In this document: positions 16,001 through 18,859 of the stretch, in pieces
How the letters are laid out: every line of letters starts with the position of its first letter
How positions within the stretch are numbered: position 1 is the stretch's first letter
Source of the DNA: an uncultured Bacteroidaceae bacterium
Lineage (GTDB): Bacteria > Bacteroidota > Bacteroidia > Bacteroidales > Bacteroidaceae
Direction: 5' to 3'
Assembly (NCBI GenBank): GCA_904502235.1
Contig: CAJGDP010000028.1
Coordinates: 1 to 18,859 of the forward strand
DNA: 18,859 nucleotides
Notes under the pieces: model-generated
Database searches by the model: none
What the model saw: the letters and a program-made list of their open reading frames with translations, nothing else
Told to the model about the DNA's origin: nothing
Position numbers and translations under genes: made by a program

Positions 16001-17756
16001 TCAATGGGTTAAGGTTTATTTGAATGGTAAAGAGATGAATCCTCATCGTATTGAACCGGTTTGTTTGAATGGTGTAGGAAATTGTACTGCCGACTTGACA
16101 ATTAAAAAGATTTATGGTTGGAATAGCCGTTATTCTGCCCAAAGGGATGCGTTTAATATTACAGAAGAATTTGGGGATTATACAACCCATCTGGTGCCGT
16201 ATGATTATGACGGCTTGTTGAGTGTTAGTGCAATTCTGGAACCGGCTACCCCTGACAAGAATAAGAACGCTGCCTGGTATCTTAATTATATTGCCGATGT
16301 ATCGGAGGTGGATTATGTAAATGATAGCGGTTTTGTGCTTGCGTTGGCGCAATTTGGTAAAACCATGGCACAGGCGGAATATCTTTATAATGGCGAAAAG
16401 GCCGGCTTGTTTGTGTATGACAATAAGAATAATGTAACTCTTAAACAATATGGAGAGGTATTCAATGCACTCAAGTATTATTATGATATGGGACCTGTAA
16501 AGGTTGTTGGCATGTATAATAACGGCAAACTGACAAATAATGACGCAAACTATGTAATGTCGCAGATTGCTGTACTTGAGAGTTGTTTCCCTAATTTTGT
16601 GCTATGTAAAGGCTATTTCCGCTTGCGTGGTGAGGTTTCGGGCAACTACTTGATGTCAGAGGCTGACGGAACCACTGGCATGGCACCGAAATATGATTCG
16701 GATGGAACCGTGGATAAAGATGTTGAGTTGAAATCAATCCTCTTTTCTATTCCTTCTGAAGTTAAACTGAATAATGCTAGCATTCTTTCTTATGAAAGTG
16801 GACGCTATATGAAGGTGCAGGGAATTGCGCTAAAATATGATGTTCTTCCGGAGGATGGAAAGGAATATGATTTCCAAAGTGCATTCTATAATGTGTCGTC
16901 GAAGTCTGCCAACTTGGGCGGATACTATCTCCTGGACAATGCAACAAAGGTTGGAATCCTTGATAATACTTCGGATTCTTATTACGATGAAAATACAAGA
17001 AGGTGGGATATAGAGTTTGTTAATGAACTCCCTGTTGTAATTTCTTCTGCAAAGTTTGCTACATTCTATGCTCCTGTGGAGTTGCAGATTCCAACCGGGG
17101 TAACTGCATACGTCCTTTACGGTGAAAGCGAGGCCGGTGTGGGTGATTACAATATTGCAACGGGTAATTCTGTCGACAAAGGTGTGAATGTCTTCAAGGT
17201 TAAGCCTGTCGAGGGTGGTGTGATTCCTGCGGAGTTGCCGGTTATTCTTCAGGCAGAAAAGGAGGGTACATACTACTTCAAGATAAATTATCTGCCTACA
17301 TTGACAACAGAAGAGGAGAAACGTGCTACATATTGTGCCGATGGTGAAAATGTAACTAATCTGCTCGAAGGACGTCATGCCGCAACATATATTCCTGAGC
17401 GCGCCGGATACACACACTATATTCTTGCAAACAAGAGTAAAGGAGTGGGAATGTATAAAGTAAATACTTACATGTCGCTCACAAGCAAGGATGGTGTGGG
17501 AACCAATTTTGAGAATCCTAGCTTCTTGAATAACGCGCATCGTGCGTGGTTGTCTATGCCGAATGCGGTCTCTCAGCGTGCTGCCGGATATGTGTTCTCA
17601 ATTGGCGGCGGTGGTGACGTAACGGAAATTGCTGATATCGCGGTTGAGAAGAGTGGTGTGGAAGATATGATTTTTGACCTCCAGGGTCGTCGTCTCGAAA
17701 GCATAACCCGTCCCGGAGTATACATTGTGAATGGACAGCGTGTGTTTGTAAAATGA
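13005..17756 (+). CDS. Large secreted multidomain surface protein with discoidin-like domain and T9SS-like tail
   Basis: A 1583-residue exported protein of unknown function. Residues 1-20 are a signal peptide ending L-Q-A before Q-E-T-F. Several beta-trefoil-like segments open with related phrases, such as Y-Y-L-K-N-V-K-T-G-E-Y-L (~104), W-Y-V-L-R-N-V-G-N-G-G-Y-L (~277), and C-Y-F-Y-N-V-G-T-G-M-Y-I further on. Residues ~713-862 resemble an F5/8 type C (discoidin/CBM32-like) sugar-binding domain (N-L-L-D-S-D ... I-Q-A-D-L-G ... L-S-E-F-Y-I-Y). A helical FIVAR-like stretch, a beta-rich region with K-F-A-T-F-Y-A-P-V, and a sorting tail (F-D-L-Q-G-R-R, G-V-Y-I-V-N-G-Q) follow. No catalytic motif was recognised, so adhesion or glycan binding is likely but inferred. 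ATG 13005 is preferred to GTG 12993. The middle is more AT-rich than the neighbouring genes. Confidence 0.8.
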   Translation: MKKCYLLLLMTLFCFCSLQAQETFFDSVKNLATKFGLDAEDESSNEKLLEYCKMFVEQYNALEQENKTSTYGLRKSAAQRDGHDDFTNRVRFPDISKKATPKYYYLKNVKTGEYLSFAGADDAGNKSYVSPLRTVEVPDENSKFYFVSAGHLLDYMFYLKNSTDGNSAYVFHGPGSNEWKSPSDSNRPEFYFNVVETENYAGFYISDSSITGVLNSNDGSITSSIGNVWTPNADGEIVNVYGEVRPEAVWVAEPIADTYATLQVANDESYDETDVVWYVLRNVGNGGYLHYEGNGACMTTVAAPDSCSLFYASVTADGKAKMHNYVAGDLKCAGVDAWDSEGVLFDVIPTNEDGDNVRSNDSRFYMSPIGLDGNSDGYFAVENGKLVLSTESGLNSAWEFERVASYKEIFGCCANNGRDMAIEIVRSVVDVIYSNDANMGDLFGSIIALFVLAGTDTHEYVFENLERLSLLMRYRDVIQNTKNGTSNILKYISLYNQDYLYIDENTLTLNAKPLASNGHVLLANNIEGVSILPEMSYMDIVSSIKKGQNSVWECRITGFYNGSSLSFSDYDLRCYFYNVGTGMYISSPSQVGDDKYTVSMTQDKSNAGLYLFENFYIDYEGRDAGDFLNLYKGCYGNYKFESDEHRGVFLCIENSDDFAISCVKPDDPDEAVGINWVFITTSSVIDEKVYKHAVDATEMYPEFLQKNMGLAKDCDYYSTNHPSEKSDYRACNLLDSDVSTVFWTETNSELGEAKHYIQADLGEAVKGFYFYMKPNLQTPYNVPVSITVEGSNSEDGGFVTLSSNIEMPDLLYDMYYFSDIINENGTAYQYLRFTVNSVNGIDAGGDDAEFTLSEFYIYPDDELVAQAKKEIDAFYYENYIAEDIVAPAITLMKRKAEYLLEVNKNNHAKDPAPGQYSTSVYNALEEAYAQLDEEDRGSVSELADVLDLFTNSIITDFRLSAVYIAESAWEESRYNGLALSWSDFDEDIYMEEVNPWDIRQWVKVYLNGKEMNPHRIEPVCLNGVGNCTADLTIKKIYGWNSRYSAQRDAFNITEEFGDYTTHLVPYDYDGLLSVSAILEPATPDKNKNAAWYLNYIADVSEVDYVNDSGFVLALAQFGKTMAQAEYLYNGEKAGLFVYDNKNNVTLKQYGEVFNALKYYYDMGPVKVVGMYNNGKLTNNDANYVMSQIAVLESCFPNFVLCKGYFRLRGEVSGNYLMSEADGTTGMAPKYDSDGTVDKDVELKSILFSIPSEVKLNNASILSYESGRYMKVQGIALKYDVLPEDGKEYDFQSAFYNVSSKSANLGGYYLLDNATKVGILDNTSDSYYDENTRRWDIEFVNELPVVISSAKFATFYAPVELQIPTGVTAYVLYGESEAGVGDYNIATGNSVDKGVNVFKVKPVEGGVIPAELPVILQAEKEGTYYFKINYLPTLTTEEEKRATYCADGENVTNLLEGRHAATYIPERAGYTHYILANKSKGVGMYKVNTYMSLTSKDGVGTNFENPSFLNNAHRAWLSMPNAVSQRAAGYVFSIGGGGDVTEIADIAVEKSGVEDMIFDLQGRRLESITRPGVYIVNGQRVFVK

Positions 17757-17781
17757 AAATAATGTAAGGAAAGTAAGTAAA

Positions 17782-17979
17782 ATGATTATGATAAAGAAAC
17801 AATATATACAGCCAGTGGCGGAGCGTGTGGAGTTTGCTCCGTGTTCAATGCTTGCGAGCAGCCCTAATTCCGGTAGTGGCGTTCTTGGTGGTGGAGATGA
17901 TAATGATTTTGCCAATGGTGATGGTTCTGACCAGCTCAGTATACGTCATCGAGGCGAATGGGGTAATCTCTGGAAATGA
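17782..17979 (+). CDS. Small Gly/Asp-rich hypothetical protein downstream of the large surface protein
   Basis: A 65-residue protein with no signal peptide. It begins with a basic K-K-Q-Y-I-Q-P-V segment, continues with a short hydrophobic stretch ending S-M-L-A-S-S-P, then a flexible acidic Gly/Ser/Asp-rich part, and closes R-H-R-G-E-W-G-N-L-W-K. Short Bacteroidales proteins of the general pattern K-K-x-Y-x-x-P ... L-A-x-S-P are familiar to me and have no known function. The start at 17782 is preferred to the in-frame ATG at 17788 because AAGGAA (17766-17771) lies 10 bases ahead. It begins 25 bp after the large gene and shares its terminator, so the two are probably one transcript. Confidence 0.65.
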   Translation: MIMIKKQYIQPVAERVEFAPCSMLASSPNSGSGVLGGGDDNDFANGDGSDQLSIRHRGEWGNLWK

Positions 17980-18000
17980 TTATTAAGGTGTGAAACAGAT

Positions 18001-18031
18001 AAATCGGACTCTCAATGCGAGGGTCCGATTT
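18001..18031 (+). terminator. Terminator after the surface-protein pair
   Basis: AAATCGGACTCTC pairs with GAGGGTCCGATTT over 13 bp with one wobble and a 5-base loop. GTTTTGTTGTT follows. It begins 21 bp after the stop of the 65-residue gene. Confidence 0.88.
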
Positions 18032-18095
18032 GTTTTGTTGTTGGGTATAGCGCGAGCCACCTTTTTATTGTGGTGCCCAAAAGTGACCAACTTTG

Positions 18096-18305
18096 ATGCT
18101 ATCACAAAAGAAAAACCCTTGTAGAGTGTTCTACAAGGGTTTCTTCGTACCCCATAACGAAATTTTCTCGAACAGGTTTTTAGAGGATTTAGAGAAGATT
18201 TGGGAGTTGCGTTATTATATACCCGACCCTAATAAACTTGAATACGCCAACTGTGATTGCGCTCCTTGTTCACGCTACAAGGGAGAAATCTTACAAGGTT
18301 GGTAA
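18096..18305 (+). CDS. Hypothetical 69-residue protein or gene remnant
   Basis: No family recognised. The reading frame gives an ordinary-looking soluble sequence with the cysteine cluster C-D-C-A-P-C near the end and Y-K-G-E-I-L-Q-G-W at the C-terminus. It is followed by a proper terminator (18332-18350), which argues that the region is transcribed. Against it, the only start codons (TTG 18093, ATG 18096) lie just before a 13-bp perfect hairpin inside the frame, and no ribosome site is visible. It may be the tail of a decayed gene whose front was lost, for example at an integration junction. Confidence 0.35.
   Translation: MLSQKKNPCRVFYKGFFVPHNEIFSNRFLEDLEKIWELRYYIPDPNKLEYANCDCAPCSRYKGEILQGW
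18113..18142. terminator. Perfect 13-bp hairpin, terminator-like on both strands
   Basis: AAACCCTTGTAGA (18113-18125) and its exact complement (18130-18142) enclose GTGT. The plus strand continues TTTCTTC-like and the minus strand continues with GGGTTTTTCTTTTG, the better T tract. It falls inside the 69-residue frame, so either that frame is not translated through it or the hairpin has another role. Confidence 0.6.
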
Positions 18306-18331
18306 TGGTATCAAATAGCAAAAAAGCATTT

Positions 18332-18350
18332 ACGCCCCCTCGTGGGGCGT
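18332..18350 (+). terminator. GC-rich terminator after the 69-residue frame
   Basis: ACGCCCC (18332-18338) pairs with GGGGCGT (18344-18350) around a 5-base loop and is followed by TTTTATG. It begins 27 bp after the stop at 18305. Confidence 0.85.
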
Positions 18351-18400
18351 TTTTATGTATGTAACCCCTTTCGCTTATCAAAAAAACATTTTAGTAGTAT

Positions 18401-18492
18401 AGGTAAAAAACTGTTTATCATTTCAGGTAAAAATATTTTTTTCAAAAAAAGTTACTTACTATTTACTCTTTTTCTACTTATGCTACTATTTA
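18401..18492 (+). repeat. Short direct repeats upstream of the NUMOD3-like gene (iteron- or operator-like)
   Basis: AGGTAAAAA occurs at 18401-18409 and 18425-18433 (24 bp apart). TACTATTTA occurs at 18457-18465 and 18484-18492 (27 bp apart). TACTTA also recurs at 18453 and 18475. The region is very AT-rich. The arrangement resembles a replication-initiator binding region or a multi-copy operator, but the units are short and AT-rich, so chance contributes. Confidence 0.4.
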
Positions 18493-18497
18493 TATAT

Positions 18498-18689
18498 AAA
18501 CAGTATTACTTATGAAAAGACAATTTAGAGAATTGAATGCAGATACCAAACAGCGTATCAGTCAAGCCCTCAAAGGGCGTGGTTTGACAGACAACCACAA
18601 GCAAGCCATCAGCGATGGTATGAGAGCATATTGGGCAACAATCCCCAATAAGCCAAACGATGGAACTAATGAGATTAAAAACAGTATTA
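18498..18689 (+). repeat. Duplicated 11-mer AAACAGTATTA placed 3 bases before two start codons
   Basis: AAACAGTATTA is at 18498-18508 with ATGAAAA at 18512, and again at 18679-18689 with ATGAAAA at 18693. The spacer is 3 bases in both cases (CTT, ACA). The second copy lies inside the end of the first gene. It looks like a repeated translation-initiation or operator element. Confidence 0.6.
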
Positions 18690-18709
18690 ACAATGAAAAT
18701 CAGTGCTGA
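18512..18709 (+). CDS. Small NUMOD3-like putative DNA-binding protein
   Basis: A 65-residue basic protein. It holds two similar short helical motifs, R-I-S-Q-A-L-K-G-R-G-L-T (residues 15-26) and Q-A-I-S-D-G-M-R-A-Y-W, joined by D-N-H-K. This resembles the NUMOD3 nuclease-associated module (pattern I-S-x-A-L-K-G-R ... E-H-K-x-x-I-S), a minor-groove DNA-binding element of homing endonucleases; here it stands alone without a nuclease. The last third is a low-complexity Asn-rich tail. The gene overlaps the next start by 17 bases, so the two are likely translated from one message. A regulator or accessory replication protein of a mobile element is a plausible role, which is inference. Confidence 0.55.
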   Translation: MKRQFRELNADTKQRISQALKGRGLTDNHKQAISDGMRAYWATIPNKPNDGTNEIKNSINNENQC

Positions 18710-18859
18710 CAAAGTAAAACTATGCTACACACTCTATGAAGACTCTCCATTATATCAACTAATGGAAACACCCCTCGACATCTATGAACTCCCACATTGG
18801 GATTTTCGCCTTGAACGTACAGAGGGCAAATATTACGATTACATCTACAAAATCATCTA
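18693..18859 (+). CDS. Unrecognised gene, 3' partial (possible replication initiator)
   Basis: An open frame of 55 codons runs off the window end. It begins M-K-I-S-A-D-K-V-K-L-C-Y-T-L and continues through L-P-H-W-D-F-R-L-E-R to Y-Y-D-Y-I-Y-K. The sequence has normal amino acid composition and no stop, and its start is coupled to the preceding small gene. D-x-V-K-L-x-Y near an N-terminus is reminiscent of phage/plasmid replication proteins of the gene II/X type, and iteron-like repeats lie upstream. This resemblance is weak and from memory. It may equally be an unrelated phage or element protein. Confidence 0.5.
   Translation, partial: MKISADKVKLCYTLYEDSPLYQLMETPLDIYELPHWDFRLERTEGKYYDYIYKII

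Noticed and set aside
15753..16448. 231-codon minus-strand open frame opposite the large surface protein
   Set aside because: The Ile-rich composition is the complement of AT-rich coding sequence. The plus frame is continuous and has a signal peptide and sorting tail.
18113..18142. Hairpin considered as a XerCD dif site
   Set aside because: The perfect 13-bp stem with a 4-base loop and flanking T/A runs fits a terminator. I could not recognise the two 11-base arms with a 6-base centre expected of dif.
18401..18492. Repeats considered as a CRISPR array
   Set aside because: Units are only 9 bases, present twice each, with no regular spacer pattern and no cas genes.

Overview
The window is a stretch of a Bacteroidota (Bacteroidales) chromosome, most like Bacteroides or Prevotella. 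Three things point there. Perfect TAnnTTTG -7 boxes lie upstream of several genes. The order bamD, rpoZ, DUF4293-like gene is typical of the phylum. Two very large exported proteins end in a short type-IX-secretion-like sorting signal (Y/F-D-L-x-G-R ... G-x-Y-I-V-x-G-Q-+-V-x-V-K). No rRNA, tRNA or CRISPR array was seen.

Left part (1-4730): a tight plus-strand operon of mtaB (5' end outside the window), a family-2 glycosyltransferase and a short RsmI-like SAM methyltransferase converges on minus-strand uvrB. The two share one bidirectional hairpin terminator. uvrB is divergent from the next gene, and its -7 box and that gene's -7 box lie about 110 bp apart.

Centre (4731-12837): the most striking gene is a 1415-residue secreted fusion. 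It runs signal peptide, GH27 alpha-galactosidase-type domain, CBM35/CBM6-like domain, two copies of a ~270-residue beta-rich module, GH16 endo-glycanase domain and sorting tail. It looks like a debranching enzyme joined to a backbone-cutting enzyme. It is followed by its own terminator and by a housekeeping cluster: bamD (outer-membrane assembly), rpoZ (RNA polymerase omega) and a DUF4293-like membrane protein. A SulP anion transporter with a STAS domain comes next and closes with a strong terminator.

Right part (12838-18031): a 1583-residue secreted protein of unknown function carries several beta-trefoil-like segments, a discoidin (F5/8 type C)-like domain, helical segments and the same sorting tail. 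A 65-residue glycine/aspartate-rich small protein follows 25 bp later and the pair ends at a terminator. The presumed promoter of the large gene has a run of seven G where the -33 element should be.

Far right (about 18032-18859): a more AT-rich stretch with short hypothetical genes, iteron-like repeats, a NUMOD3-like small protein and the start of an unrecognised gene cut by the window end. Both of the last two genes are preceded by the same 11-base sequence at the same distance from ATG. This looks like the edge of a mobile or replicating element, but that is an inference.
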